NCBI GenBank assembly: GCA_018881555.1
Contig: JACAXG010000025.1
Location: forward strand, 2,321,446 to 2,385,445
Origin: Amblyornis subalaris
Taxonomy: Eukaryota > Chordata > Aves > Passeriformes > Ptilonorhynchidae
DNA: 64,000 bases
Reading direction: 5' to 3'
Shown here: piece after piece, positions 34,001-44,800 of the stretch
How positions within the stretch are numbered: the stretch's first letter is position 1
Layout: every line of letters begins with the position of its first letter
Made by a program: the position numbers and the translations under genes
The notes under the pieces: model-generated
Seen by the model: only the letters and a program-made list of their open reading frames with translations
Told to the model about the DNA's origin: nothing
The model's database searches: none

Positions 34001-36131
34001 CGCGGGATGGCATCCGGGTGAAACCCAGCAGCACNTGCCGGATCAGTGCCACAGGCTGCGGGCACAGCCTGACACTGGAGAGGCTGGCACTGGAAGACTC
34101 GGGCACCGTCACCTTCACTGCTGACACCCTGCGCTGCAGCGCCCACCTGCGTGTGCGGGGTATGGTCCCTGGGACAGGCTGCGGGGCGTGTGGCACTGGC
34201 GCCATCTGTCCTGCAGCTGTGTGGTACCGGGGGAGATGCCAAGGCTGANCTGGGCCACCCTGGGCACATGTGTCCCCCCTGCCCTGGACAGTGGGGGGGG
34301 ACAGTGTACTGGCAAGTGTCACCCTCTCCTCAGGGAGGAAATGTGAGCTGAGCAGTGGGGACACCCAGCCAGGGTCTGGGTCCAGAGCCAGCTGGAACAC
34401 CACTGATAAGTGCTTGCCCATGGTGGTGCCCCGAGCTGTGCCACTCTCGCCCCATGCTGAAATGTCTCAGGCACAGCTACTCTCCTCTGCAGCCCAATGT
34501 CTATGCCTTTGTCCTACCAAACCTTCCTTGCCCTGTGTCCTGCCTCCTCAGAGCCTCCAGTCACTATGGTGAGGGTCCCGCGAGACCTGGGGGTCCCAGA
34601 GATGGGGGTTGCCAGCTTCGAGTGTGAGCTGTCTCGCCCCAATGCAGAGGTGAAATGGTTCAAGGTGAGGGTTCTCCCCAGTCCCCTCCAGCAGTGCCCA
34701 GCTGTGTTCTTATCCCTTCTTTGTCCCCCAACCACTGCCCTCCCTGCCAGGGCTGCAGGCAGGGCAGAGGTGGGCAAAGCAGTGGAGTGCTGCCTGTTTG
34801 CACTCTTGAGCGCACTCTCCCTGGGCAGGACGGACACGAGCTGCGGCCAGGGCCCAACTGCCGCATCTACTCAGCGGGCCGGCGCCGCATCCTGCAGCTG
34901 AGCCGCTGCGAGCTGGATGATGCCGGCAGCTACACCTGCGACGCAGGCGACTGCCGGGCCTCCGCCACGCTGCACGTCCAGGGTACAGTCATTCAGCTCC
35001 CGGGGGCATGCGCACCCCCAAACCCTGTGCCGCCTGCTCCTCCTCACCCTTGGCCGCCCTGGCACCCTGCCCCTTATCCACAGAGCGCCAGGTCCACATT
35101 GTGCGGGACCTGCAGGACGTCCACGTGCGAGAGGGTGACAATGCCGTCTTCACCTGCGAGGTGTCACATGGGGATGTGAAGGGCGAGTGGTTCCGGGATG
35201 GGGAGAAAATCAAGGTCTCCAGCACAGTGAAAATACGGCAAGAAGGTGGGGGTGCAGGTGGTCCCACACCTGGTTTGGGACTGGGAGGGGGTGAATTCAA
35301 GCAAGGGGAGTTTGTGTGGACAAAGGGGGGTCGCAGCCCCCCTGCCCAACATGGGTGCCCACTGCTGTCCCCTTGAGCCAGCCTCTCCCTCCCCAGGGAC
35401 CCGGCATTTCCTGCTGTTCTGCGGTGTGCGNCCTGAGGACAAAGGACTCATCCGCTTTGCAGCCAGGACGGTTATCTCGGAGGCCACTCTGCAGGTGGAA
35501 GGTACCAGTATGGGGTGTGAGGTCTGGCTGGGCTCCAGCACCAGGGCTGGGGTGTACCAGGTCAGCACGTGGTGCCCGCTCACCCACGATGCTGATGCCT
35601 TGCCCCTGCCCACCAGCACTGCCCATCCGGATTGTGAAGCCACTGCGGGACAAGACGGTGCTGGCGAGGCACAAGGCGACGCTGGAGTGCACTGTGTCCC
35701 ACGCCCGGGGCCGGGTGCGCTGGCTCCGCGGGGACACTGAGATCTTTGCTGGTGACAAGTACGAGATCTGCAATCTGGACTGCTACCGCACACTCATCAT
35801 CCACCATGTGGGCCCTGAGGACGAGGACTCATACACCTGTGATGCCTTCGATGACCGTTCCACTGCCCGGCTCCTCGTGGAGGGTGAGTGGGCACCTAGA
35901 GGGGCACCACTGGGGCCTGGTAGTGCTGCCGTGTCTTGTAGTGGAGGGACACAGAGGCCCTGTCTCCATCCCACACTGCTTGCAAGAGTCTGAGTGCTGG
36001 GCTGGGGGGAGCAGGTTGGATATAGGGCCAGGGGTCTGTTCCCCCTTGTCTGGGCTACACCTTTTGGGTGCCCCANCAGCTCTCGCAGTGCTCCAGCTTC
36101 TCTGACTTCCGTTGTTCCCACAGGGAGCTAG
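21053..36131 (+). CDS. OBSL1: OBSL1, obscurin-like 1 (giant Ig-repeat cytoskeletal adaptor)
   Basis: Scaffold of the obscurin/titin family; with CUL7 and CCDC8 it forms the 3M complex and also binds titin/myomesin. 26 exons: 21053-22088, 22856-23125, 23331-23591, 23932-24237, 24318-24599, 24696-24971, 25108-25380, 27917-28189, 28584-28859, 28937-29209, 29489-29764, 29931-30206, 30295-30570, 30841-31116, 31827-32102, 32240-32515, 32599-32865, 33015-33284, 33366-33632, 33893-34159, 34552-34664, 34829-34982, 35084-35245, 35397-35501, 35617-35883, 36124-36131. Lengths sum to 7062 nt, giving 2353 aa. Almost all introns are phase 1, mostly one Ig per exon; exon 1 holds Ig1-3, exon 4 the FN3. The start (MEGFGGAPRFLAYPRAF) and the end (RLLVEGS) align with human, which is 1896 aa as I recall. 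ATG 21053 is chosen because the codons before it are GTG-GTG. Confidence 0.95.
23932..24237 (+). CDS. OBSL1: OBSL1 exon 4: fibronectin type III domain
   Basis: The only non-Ig domain of the protein, 102 residues. It begins CVKHDPPSAPVAAEM, carries the TALLTWCPAPD strand and YLLERRE, and ends DYCFRICAANKHGRSSP, the FN3 G-strand pattern. It sits after Ig5, as in human OBSL1. Residue 24077 is ambiguous (GCN, still Ala). Confidence 0.92.
25381..27916 (+). other. OBSL1 intron 7 (2.5 kb) with internal CpG-rich patch
   Basis: By far the longest OBSL1 intron. Apart from the GTTG microsatellite it holds a CpG-rich patch (about 26690-27130) with several GCGG/CCGCC boxes. No exon with Ig signature could be recognised in it. 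The patch might be an internal promoter; nothing in the sequence proves this. Confidence 0.5.
25533..25572. repeat. (GTTG)10 microsatellite in OBSL1 intron 7
   Basis: Ten uninterrupted copies of GTTG, followed by TGGGG. It lies in the largest intron of the gene. Confidence 0.97.
30841..32865 (+). CDS. OBSL1: OBSL1 exons 14-17: four Ig domains without evident human counterpart
   Basis: Exons 30841-31116, 31827-32102, 32240-32515 and 32599-32865 each encode one Ig domain with intact core: C-W-DSGCYIC; W-DGGIFLC; W-EDAGIYTC; C-W-GDAGEYCC. They lie between the domain matching human PPVRVV... (exon 13) and that matching human PLLVKL... (exon 18). I find no place for them in the human protein as remembered. 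Splice signals are good; exon 14 has two possible in-frame acceptors (30841 preferred, 30835 alternative). Confidence 0.75.
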
Positions 36132-36264
36132 AAGCCAGGATCTAGTACTCAGGGCCTGCATGCAGACTGATGGATGGCACTGCTAGGAGATGGGGTCNTG
36201 CTTCCCCTGGCACGTACAGACACAGGGACACCATCCCCAGCCTACTCCAGCCTCAGGGCTCTGC

Positions 36265-36270
36265 ATTAAA
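36265..36270 (+). other. OBSL1: OBSL1 poly(A) signal
   Basis: ATTAAA, the commonest variant signal, 134 nt after the OBSL1 stop, followed by a T-rich stretch. This implies a very short 3' UTR. Confidence 0.65.
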
Positions 36271-36299
36271 CAGTCTTTTTTTCTGACATGGCTTCTTCC

Positions 36300-37664
36300 A
36301 CACCAGCGAGACGGGGCCCCATTAAGAGAAGCAGTGGTGGCACCACTCTACATCCTGCTCAGCATGCCTGAGAGCCCAGCCCTCGGGCCCCCCCTCACCC
36401 CTGCCCCCGGCGCAGCCCTTGGCCTTGCACGCCAGACTCTGAAAGGCTCTTTACTGTGTGGCCGAGGCCTCAGCAGCGTTTGGCACATCTACAAAAGAGA
36501 CTGAAAAGGGGGATGGCAGCACGACGCTGCGGGAGAGGGGGTGCCTGGCAGAAACATGCAGTTCCTGGGGCAGCGGGGCCGGCTGGGCTGGGCTGGGGGG
36601 GGCTCCCAAAGCAGGGGGCTCCCCGATCCAGTCTCACCACCATCCTGCCTGCCTGGCCATGGGGAAATCCTGGCTCACTCCGTAATAAGTTAATACAAAT
36701 CACAGCAAGAGAAATATATACAAGGCGTGAGCCTCTGCCTGCAGCAGTGCTCTGGGCAGGAGCTCCTGCCCTTCCCTGCCCCAGGGTCCCCCGGCCACTA
36801 TAAAATCCAGTCGCCAGCAAAACAGCGACNGTCTCTGATGCTGCAGGGGTCCCCGCATCCCTGAGGCAGCCCAGCCTNTGCCCAAAGGCTGGAGCCAGTG
36901 TCCTGTCTCCCATCAAAACATTTTGTGGGGGATGCACCCTGCCAGCGCAGCTCCTGCTGGACAGGCACCACTTGCCAGCATCACCCTGGGAACCACCTGG
37001 CCATGGCANTCTCTGCCCCAGGACCACCCCGGTCCAGCTTGGGAAAAAAGGGAGTGGCGAGCCGCTCTGGGGTGTAGGGAGGGTGGCTAGGACAGGAGGA
37101 TCTTCTGAGGAGGCAGGTTTTGGGAAGTGCTGCCTGGGAGCTGCTCTTGGGGAGAGGGTGGGACAGGGCATACATGCTCAGGGGAGTCCCTGCTGGGAAA
37201 AGGGCAGTGGGACCTGCTCTTTGAGGAAGGGACATAGGGGACAGGCACTTGGGGAGTTGCTGGGGGTGCGATGGGGTGGGGGCAGGCGTGGGGAGCTGCT
37301 CTTGGGAAGGGGAGGCTCAAATATGGGGAAACGTTAGGATGCAGGATGAGCGTGCCCAGGCCACAGGGTAATGCACTGCAGTGGGGGCTCAGGGACCCAC
37401 CACCCCAGCAGAGCCACTCGCACTGCATGTCCATGGTGCTGGTCCTTGGGCTGAGTCCCTGCCAAAGGGCTTCCCCAGCACCTTCAGGTCCCATGGGCAG
37501 CTGGGGCTTCCCCAGACAAGTCCCACGCGTCTCTAAGAAGGGTCTCCATTTGCAGCCCCAAGCCATATGTGGCTGCCTGGGGCCGAGGACACAGCCCTGC
37601 CTGTCCCAGGGGTTCTGTCAGAGCAGGCTGGGGTGCTGGTGTTGCTCGAGGTCACTGGGTTGGC
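36300..37664 (-). other. TMEM198 3' UTR and OBSL1-TMEM198 convergent junction
   Basis: No coding signal. Long parts are probably the TMEM198 3' UTR: the minus strand carries an AT-rich stretch at about 36720-36680 and a variant signal AGTAAA at 36455-36450, but no canonical AATAAA. The boundary between the two 3' UTRs is therefore not fixed. Confidence 0.4.
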
Positions 37665-39525
37665 TTATACCCTCACAGCAGGACCAGACCCCGTGGTGAG
37701 GGGCACGGTGGAGCTGCAGTCATAGTCCAGGTCCACCACAGCATGGGAGCTGGCGATGAGGCTGTTCAGCGATGGTCCTGTCTGCCGCTCTCGGAAACTC
37801 TGGATGTAGCTCTGCTTGAGAGAGGGGGAACAGAAAGTCAGGGGGGCTCTGCTCCTGGACTACTGCACCCCACCCTACCCTAAACTCTGCAGCAGCCCCT
37901 CCCTGCCCCCCGCTCCAAAAACAGCCCAGTGCAATCTCCACCACTCGGGTCCTCCAGGGGCTGGCCACATCAGGGAGCACAGCTCTGCACCTTGCCTACT
38001 GCTTGTTCCTACTATGCCCACAGTGGTTTTGGCCAGCAGTTTTCATTTGCTTGCAAAGGCTGAAGCGCTCTGTGATGGTGATGTCCCAGCTTAGCCCTTC
38101 CTGAGCTGCCCAGTCCCTGGGATGCCCCAGTCTGATTCCCCGAGGAGCTCGGATGTCAACTGGTGCCTGGGCACCTCTCCATGCCCAGCCCACCCACACA
38201 GAAAGGAATAGCTGTGGAGGGTGGGGGAGATCTCTACCCTGGCTGCGGGACTCACGGGGGAGAGCACGTCCCCATCGAAGCGGCGCACGGGGTTGGGCTT
38301 GCGGCGGTAAGCAGGCTCGGGTGGGTGGGCTTTGTGCTGGTGGGGTGGCGGGTGGTGGGGTCTCCGCTTCTTCTTCTTCTCCTTCCGGTCTTCCCGCTGC
38401 TTGATGCGCATCAGCTGCACGCGGCGCTGCTGCCGGCTGATGATCACTGTGGAGCAGAGCGGCCTGTGAGCACTGGGGAGCACATCCAAATGATCCCCAC
38501 ACCCAAGTCAGCACCAGCTTTGTGTAACCAGGCCTTCCGTTGAGTGGTGTGCCGACACAGAGTCCTGAACTCCATATCTGTACACATGAACCAGGTGCTG
38601 GGAACCTCCACCCCAGTCCCCAGGTTCCTGGCTCCTGCATTCACCGTGTGCCATGCCCACCTCCCCCAATCCCCACACACCTTCTGTATGGGAGTAACCC
38701 TCGGCTGTGACCTTCCACTGGACCAGGACACCCAGTGTGGTGAGGAGCGGCCAGACNCCCAGAATGACCCAGCTGTACCAGCACACAGGGCGAGCAGGGG
38801 CCACCTTGATGCGCTCATAGATATATTGCACCAGGAGGAAGAGCTCAATGAAGTAGTCAACAGTGACGGTCATGATGGCGCTGCCGAAGACGGCGGTGGA
38901 GAGGGTGGTGAAGAAACGTTGCCACTGCAGGGTGAGGACAGCGAAGAGCATCCCCACACCCAGGAGCAGCGCGATGGGGATCCACACCGTCGGTGGGTGG
39001 TAGAATTGCTCCATGACCACCAGCGTGGCCACCGCCAGCAGCAGCCCCAGGAGCAGCCCCACCATGAAGAGGCCGACGCTGCGCACCAGCATGGTGACCA
39101 GCCCACACAAGACTCCAATGCCCAACCCAATGCCCACTGAGGCCTCCACGCTCAGCTGTGTGTCCAGCACCCGCTCCTTGTAGCACAGCATGAAGATGAT
39201 GATAGAGCCGAACATCAGCCCCGTCAGGAACATTACAGCCTTGAAGCAGCGGTAGCCTGTGGAGAGATCACCACAGTCAGGGAGTGGATGGCCAGCACCC
39301 CCCAGCTCCCCTCTGCCCTTCTCCCCTCTTGCCCCACCAGCTGTCGGGCTGGCCTGGCTCACCAAAGAAGCAGTAGATGATGCCAAAAAGGCAGCACATG
39401 GCACACACCACCGAGGGCACCACCTGGTAGCGACGCTCAATTTCCTGCTGGCAGCTGTGGCCCCACTCCTGGCCTGGCTCGTGCGGCAGCAGCTTGAACC
39501 GCAGCGTCTGCACAGTTGCAGTCAT
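37665..39525 (-). CDS. TMEM198: TMEM198, seven-pass membrane protein
   Basis: Multi-pass membrane protein reported to scaffold casein kinase 1 phosphorylation of LRP6 in Wnt signalling. Coding exons 39525-39363, 39256-38681, 38446-38256 and 37811-37665 join in frame to 358 residues (human about 360). Exon 1 begins [14 protein letters not shown] and contains a helix ending [11 protein letters not shown]. Exon 2 holds the remaining transmembrane helices, with the Gly-rich [17 protein letters not shown] and [20 protein letters not shown] segments. Exon 3 is a basic tail ([21 protein letters not shown]). The last exon has [12 protein letters not shown] and ends AVRV. At least one non-coding 5' exon must lie upstream, probably in the 41-kb CpG island. 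Orientation to OBSL1 and CHPF is as in human. Confidence 0.95.
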
Positions 39526-39969
39526 GGCTCTGGGGACTCCTGGGAGAGGCATCAAAATCTCCACTCTTGCCTCATAGCTTGCCGGCAGAACTGTGTCCCG
39601 GCACCCGCCCCACCTGGTGGGAGAGAGACAAGAATGGAGAAATGGCAGGCAGGTGCCCAGCAGCGATCCCACCAGTCAGCACCCAGCCACCAGAAATCCT
39701 GCTACATCCCCCCACTGCCTGGGTGGGAAGAGAGGGAATGGGGCAACAGCCTCATTAGTGGGGGCGCAGACTGTCACCCAACGCATGGCTGAAGGGACAT
39801 GCTGTCCCCAGAGAGCCTGCCTGTATCCCCAGGAGCTTTGTGTTGCTTAATAAGTTGTCTGTGGCTTCAATTTTCCTGCCCNTGCCTCTCCGGCACCCTT
39901 CCCCTGCTCGATTAACGGGAGACTTCCACAACCTGGTATTTTCTGCCTGTGAAGTAATTATGCTCAGTA

Positions 39970-40150
39970 ATTAAGTCACCCCTCAGTCTTCTATTTTTAT
40001 AGGCTAAACAGATTGAGCTCTTTAAGCTTGTACTCCAAGGCATTTTCTCCAATCCTCTAATCATATTTCTGGCTATTTTTCATCTCAGCTCCAGCTCCTA
40101 CTGTCCTTGTAAAAACAAACTGGGCCTCCACACTAGATCCAGCCCTCCCA
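39970..40150 (-). mobile_element. CR1-like LINE remnant in the TMEM198 5' intron
   Basis: The + strand contains AAGTCACCCCTCAGTCTTCT, GGCTAAACAGATTGAGCTC, AAGGCATTTTCTCCAATCCT and TAATCATATTTCTGGCT in order. This is the reverse complement of a conserved CR1 3' segment, so the element lies on the minus strand. It is short and diverged. Confidence 0.65.
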
Positions 40151-40849
40151 TGCCAATCCATGGGGCTGGAAGGGCACCAGCTGTAGCTGGCACTGCCCCT
40201 TACCCAAGGGCTCACCCGTAATGCTGCGGCTGTGCTGGGATGCTGAGCAAGCAGTTACTGGGCCCCCCGCAGCGCCTACACAGACGGAGGGGTCATAATC
40301 CCCTGCAAAGACTGATCCAGCTCCAGTTTAAACCTAATTACAGCNTCCGTCTGCCTGCTCCCACCTGGAGCCAGTTCCATCATCCCTTCACTCCCCTAGT
40401 CCCTTTACAAGCTCAGTTGGTTTAGAATGGGTTTATTGTCACAAATTGTCCCCAGGCCAGCATCGCTCCTTCCAAGTGCCAAGTTTAAGCGGCCAGTTCA
40501 GGACAGCTCACAAAAACAGCNCTCTGGGAAGGAGCTCGGAAGAGGGCAGGGGCTGCCTTCACGGCTTCCTGCTGCCCAGCATCTTACTGCCGCCCAGCCG
40601 GGCTCCACTGGTATCTCTTCCCTTGCCGGTGGCCTCCTCCCTCCCTTTGGCTGGGGAAGGCAACACCAGCCAGGGCAAATCCCCGTGGGGAAGCCGAGCA
40701 CAGAGCCTAATCCCAAGGAAGCAGGCGGCCACGGAGCGGGCAGCCAAGCGCTGGGCCCTTGCTCGAGCCCCCAGGGGGATGCCAAGCAGGATTGGACTTT
40801 ACCCGTAGAGCCCAGGAGCGACGCTCCGGCCCTCGTGGGGATGGGGGAT

Positions 40850-41690
40850 GCTGCGCGGCGTGAAAGCAGGGCTCTGCCGGCCCAGGGGACCGGGGATGGG
40901 GCACGGCACGGCTGGCCGGGCGGTGTGGGGATGCCATGGGTTGGCGGGGCGCCGGGCAGGGCTGCGGGCAGCGGTGCGGGCGGCTCGCGGCGCCCATTGG
41001 CGCGGGCACTGTTGCTAGGGGAGCCCAGCGCCTGCTCATTGGCGCCGGGACTTACCCACCTGCTGCCGCCCGCCCCGGGCCCCCCGAACCCCCTCCCCGC
41101 AGGGCGCAGCGCGGCGGGGGCCGGGGGCAGCGCCCGAAGCACGGCCCCGCCGCGGCGCCCCCACCGCCGCCCCCCGGCCGGGCCCCTCTGCTCCCGCCGG
41201 GCTGCCGGGCCCCGGGCCGGCGGGGCGGGCGCGGCGTTGCCGAGCGACGGCCGCAAAGGCCGCCGGGGCGCGGGGCCGCTCCGCCCCTCTCTTTGTTCGG
41301 GGCGGGGGTCCCGAGGGCCCTCCGCCGGGCNCCCCGCACGCCCATCCCAGGCTCCGCGCTCGCTCCGCCGGACGACGGAAGGTCGGGAGCCAGGCGCCCC
41401 AGCCCTTCCCCCGAGGGGTCCGGCGCGTCACCCGCCTGCCGGATGTCCCCGTGTTGCCCCCCCTCTGCCGCTCCGCCCGCTCCCACCTGCGCTCCCGGCG
41501 CGGCAGCGGCGGCGGCCCCGCGGCGCCCGGCGCTCCCGGCGCTCCCGGCGCTCCCGGCCGCGGACCCCGCGCATGGTGGCGGCGCGGCCGCCGCGCGGTG
41601 CTGAGCGGACAGCTCCGCTGACGTCACCGCGCCGTCACCGCGCGCCGGGGGCGGGGCCTCGGGGGCGGGGGCGGGGCTTCTGCGGGGGTG
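40850..41690 (-). promoter_or_regulatory. TMEM198: CpG island, probable TMEM198 promoter
   Basis: Extremely CpG-rich block with inverted CCAAT boxes (ATTGG on + at about 40997 and 41039), Sp1-type boxes and a full palindromic CRE, TGACGTCA, at 41618-41625. No coding exon fits here. Its position, about 1.5 kb upstream of the first TMEM198 coding exon, and its orientation suggest that it supplies the non-coding first exon of that gene. Confidence 0.6.
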
Positions 41691-41694
41691 TGGC

Positions 41695-41835
41695 GTGAAG
41701 TGGGGTGAAAATTGGGGGGCACTCGGGTGCACTGTGGGTTGTGCACTGGCATGTAAACTGGGGTGCTTATTGGGTTGTGCANTGGCGCGTGCATCAGGAC
41801 GTGCACGGGGGTGTGCACTGGGGTGTCACGCCCCA
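41695..41835. repeat. Degenerate GGTGTGCACTGG-type tandem repeat
   Basis: Directly beside the TMEM198 CpG island. Words such as GGGTGCACTGTGGG, TTGTGCACTGGC, GTGCACGGGGGTGTGCACTGG recur with an irregular period of about 12-24 bp. Confidence 0.55.
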
Positions 41836-41839
41836 TGCC

Positions 41840-43970
41840 GTGGCGTGTGCCGGGGACTCAGCCCAACGCCACGTGTGCAGTGTGGCACAGCACGCTCCAG
41901 GCCACGCCATGTGTGCCATGTGCTCAGCGTGCAGTGGCTGTGAGGGCTGCAAGCCCCTCTGCATGGTATGTAGGGACAGAGCGGTACAGGGTGCAAGGGT
42001 GTGGATGTGAAAACTGCAGGATAACCTCGTGTCAGCTGGGGCTTGACAGTGCAGTGTGCGACAGGGTGTGCCAGGGCCACAGGGACTGCAGTGCCTGCAT
42101 TCAGAGGGGGCATATGCACACGTCAGGAGCGTCTAGAGTGACTGCTTGCCCATCCGCCTGTGAGCAGGTGGGAGATACAGCTGTGGCAGGCAGGTGGGGG
42201 GACACATTGCTTTGCAGAGGCAGAGCTCTCTGGAGCTGGCACCTCCTGGCTGTGGCGCCTAGGGACCCCCGGGAAATCCTGGCACAGAGAAAACTCTTGG
42301 CAGCAGCTGCCATTCCCCCTGGCAGCCCCTTCCCAGCCCCATGCCAACACTGGGGAGACAAAGGCNGGAGCTGCAGCTGGCGGGGGGCTGAGAAGGGGCT
42401 GCTGGAGGAACGGCGCTGCTGCCTGCCTGTAGCTTCCCCCATGGAATCTTCTGAGGCCACCAGGCACAGGGGCCCTGGGCTCAGCAACTGCCAGGCAAGC
42501 CCTGGGGAGGTGTGTGCTCTGCCCTCAGCTTCCCATGCATGTTTCTTGAGCTCAGAGTTTGGAAACTTCATTACTTTCTCTGATTTGCACCTCTATCTAA
42601 ATAAAAGTTCAGATCAATAGGGTCATTTCAGAATGAAACCTCTCATCGTTCGTGTAAAATGATCTGGATTTGAGTAAGGTGGCTAAAGTTAAATATTCCA
42701 ACCCATAAAGGAAATCAAATGCATCTATTTCTAATGTGTTTCGCTGTGTACAGAAAACAGACTACTTTGGGTTTTTTGTGATCGTGCCTGTTTTTTGACT
42801 TCTGTGCATGGAAGATCTCTGTTCATTTCTTAGTTCTGCATCTTTTCTCTTCTGGTATCTCCTCATCCCGTCGTGTTCTCTCTGTTTCTAGTTTTTATAT
42901 GTTCTTCATTAAACTGCTGTCCACGTGATTGCTTTTGCCTATTGCTTGTCCTGGCCTATTCAAGAGAAAAAAGNCCAATGAAAAGCAGGCGAGCTTGGAT
43001 GATGGTCTAGTATCTCAGGGGGGTGGGATGCTGCCAACCGCTTTCTGATGAAAACAGGCTGCTTTGTTTCAGAAAATGAAAGAGATCTTGGGGCTGAGCA
43101 GGCCCCCGCGTGCCCTCAGTGCCCCGCAGTGCTCTGTGGCTGCTGGTGCTCCCCAGGGCAAGTGGGCTGTCTTGCATGGGGAGGGTGGAATGGACTCCCC
43201 ACCCAGAATAAATCTAGAGGCACTTCAGAGTCCCAGTGGCTGCGAGGCTGCTGGAAGTGAAGCCATGGGCTGAGAATGGGCGGAAAGGCTAGGTCCACCT
43301 TCTTGTCCTTATTCAGTAATGCCTGGCACTGAGCGGCCATGTAGGGCTGCTTGCCTTGCAGCTTCTGGGTTGGATCATTCCTGTGCTGGAAGCTCCGTTT
43401 GTGCAGCAAACTCTGCGCTGATACGGTCCCTCCCGCTCTGTCTGGTAGCCGGTGCGACGGTGGCTCTATGCTGCAAGGCAGCTCAGAATGGGGTGGTGAC
43501 CCGANTCCAGCTGGAGGAGCTCCCTTTGCTCCCATTTGAAACACATGATAAGGGTCCCTGCTGCTGGGATCTCCTGCTGTTTGCCTGCCCTCCTCTTGCC
43601 CCGGGATGGTTTGCTGCTCTGCATCCAGAGGTCTTCCAGCCGGCGTTTGCTCTCCTGGTATGCCTGCTGCCCAGGCACCTGGCGTGCTCAGCTTCCTCCT
43701 GCAGCCCGCGGCCCACGCTTTGCTGCTCTGTTCTCCGACACAAAGCTTCCCTCCCTCCACCCCGACCACTGGTCACCTCCTGGGGACTTCCAGGCAAAAC
43801 CTAGCGCCACCACCCACACCTTTTGGACGATCCTTGGGCAGCGATTTTGGGAACGTGGCGGTTCAAGCCCACCATGAATTCATCAGCGCCGTGGTTTGGG
43901 CTGTCCCGGGGAGGAGCACACGGCCCTGCGGCGGTCCCAGTGTCCTGGGGGACACAAAAGGCCGGGAAAA
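41840..43970. other. TMEM198-CHPF divergent intergenic region
   Basis: No coding exon recognised. The stretch about 42550-42960 is markedly AT-rich compared with its flanks and contains AATAAA-like and homeodomain-type AT words, with no gene ending there. The rest is ordinary GC-rich non-coding sequence leading into the CHPF CpG island. Confidence 0.4.
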
Positions 43971-43974
43971 TGCG

Positions 43975-44800
43975 CCTTAAAACCGGCTCAGGAGCCGGGC
44001 CCCGGCGGATGAGCTTTCAGAGCCGGAGGGCGCTCTGTGAGCGGGCAGCCGGGGCATGGGGCGCTGCGCTGCCGCCCGGCAGCGCCGTGTGCGCACACGG
44101 CGACTCGGCTGCTGCCGATGCGGGGTGCAGGGCACGGGGCAGCCCCGCCGCGCCGCCCCCCGGCCCGGCCGCTGCCCCGCGGGGTGCGGGGGTCCCGGCC
44201 GCGCGGTCTCCCGGCAACCTGGCCCCGCCCCCACNCCGCCCCCTCCCCCGATTGGTCGCCCCGCCCCGTGACGCGTCGGTGGCAGAGCGGCCCATTGGCC
44301 GGGGGCGGGTGACGCGCGGCAGGGCGGGGCCCGCGGGTGACACGTCGGACGGCGGCGCCGCCAGCGGCAGCCGGAGCCGTCCCCGGTCCCGGTCGCCGAC
44401 TTGTCCCAGCCATGCGGCTGTCGCTGGTGCTGTCGGTGCTGCGGCCCGCCGGGCCCGTCGCCATCGGCGTCTCGCTGGGCTTCACGCTCAGCCTNCTCAG
44501 CGTCACTTGGGTGGAGGAGCCCTGCGGGCCTCCGCCGCGCCCCGCCACCCGCCCGCGCCCCGACGCCGGCCCCGCGCCGCCCCCCGGCCCCGCCAACGGC
44601 AACGCGGCGCGCAGGCCCAACGCCGTGCCCGCCGCGCTGGGCGCTGACAACTGGGAGCCCCGCGTCGTGCCCTACCGGCCGCCCAGCCCCGGCAGGGCCG
44701 CCAAGAAGGCCGTCAGGTGCGGGGGGGCCGAGCCGGGCCGGGCCGGGCTGGGGGAGTTGGGTCCCGGCGCGGGCGGGCGGCCGCCGCTCACCGGGCATTA
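43975..44800 (+). promoter_or_regulatory. CHPF: CpG island promoter of CHPF
   Basis: CpG-dense block spanning the CHPF start codon. It has inverted CCAAT boxes (ATTGG at about 44251 and 44294), GGGGCGG boxes and three GTGACGCG/GTGACACG words (44268, 44309, 44337) resembling CRE half-sites upstream of the ATG. No TATA box is seen, as expected for a housekeeping gene. Confidence 0.75.

Noticed and set aside
40427..41732. Long open frames on both strands across the TMEM198 CpG island
   Set aside because: Same composition artefact; Ala/Pro/Arg-rich translations, no homology that I recognise.
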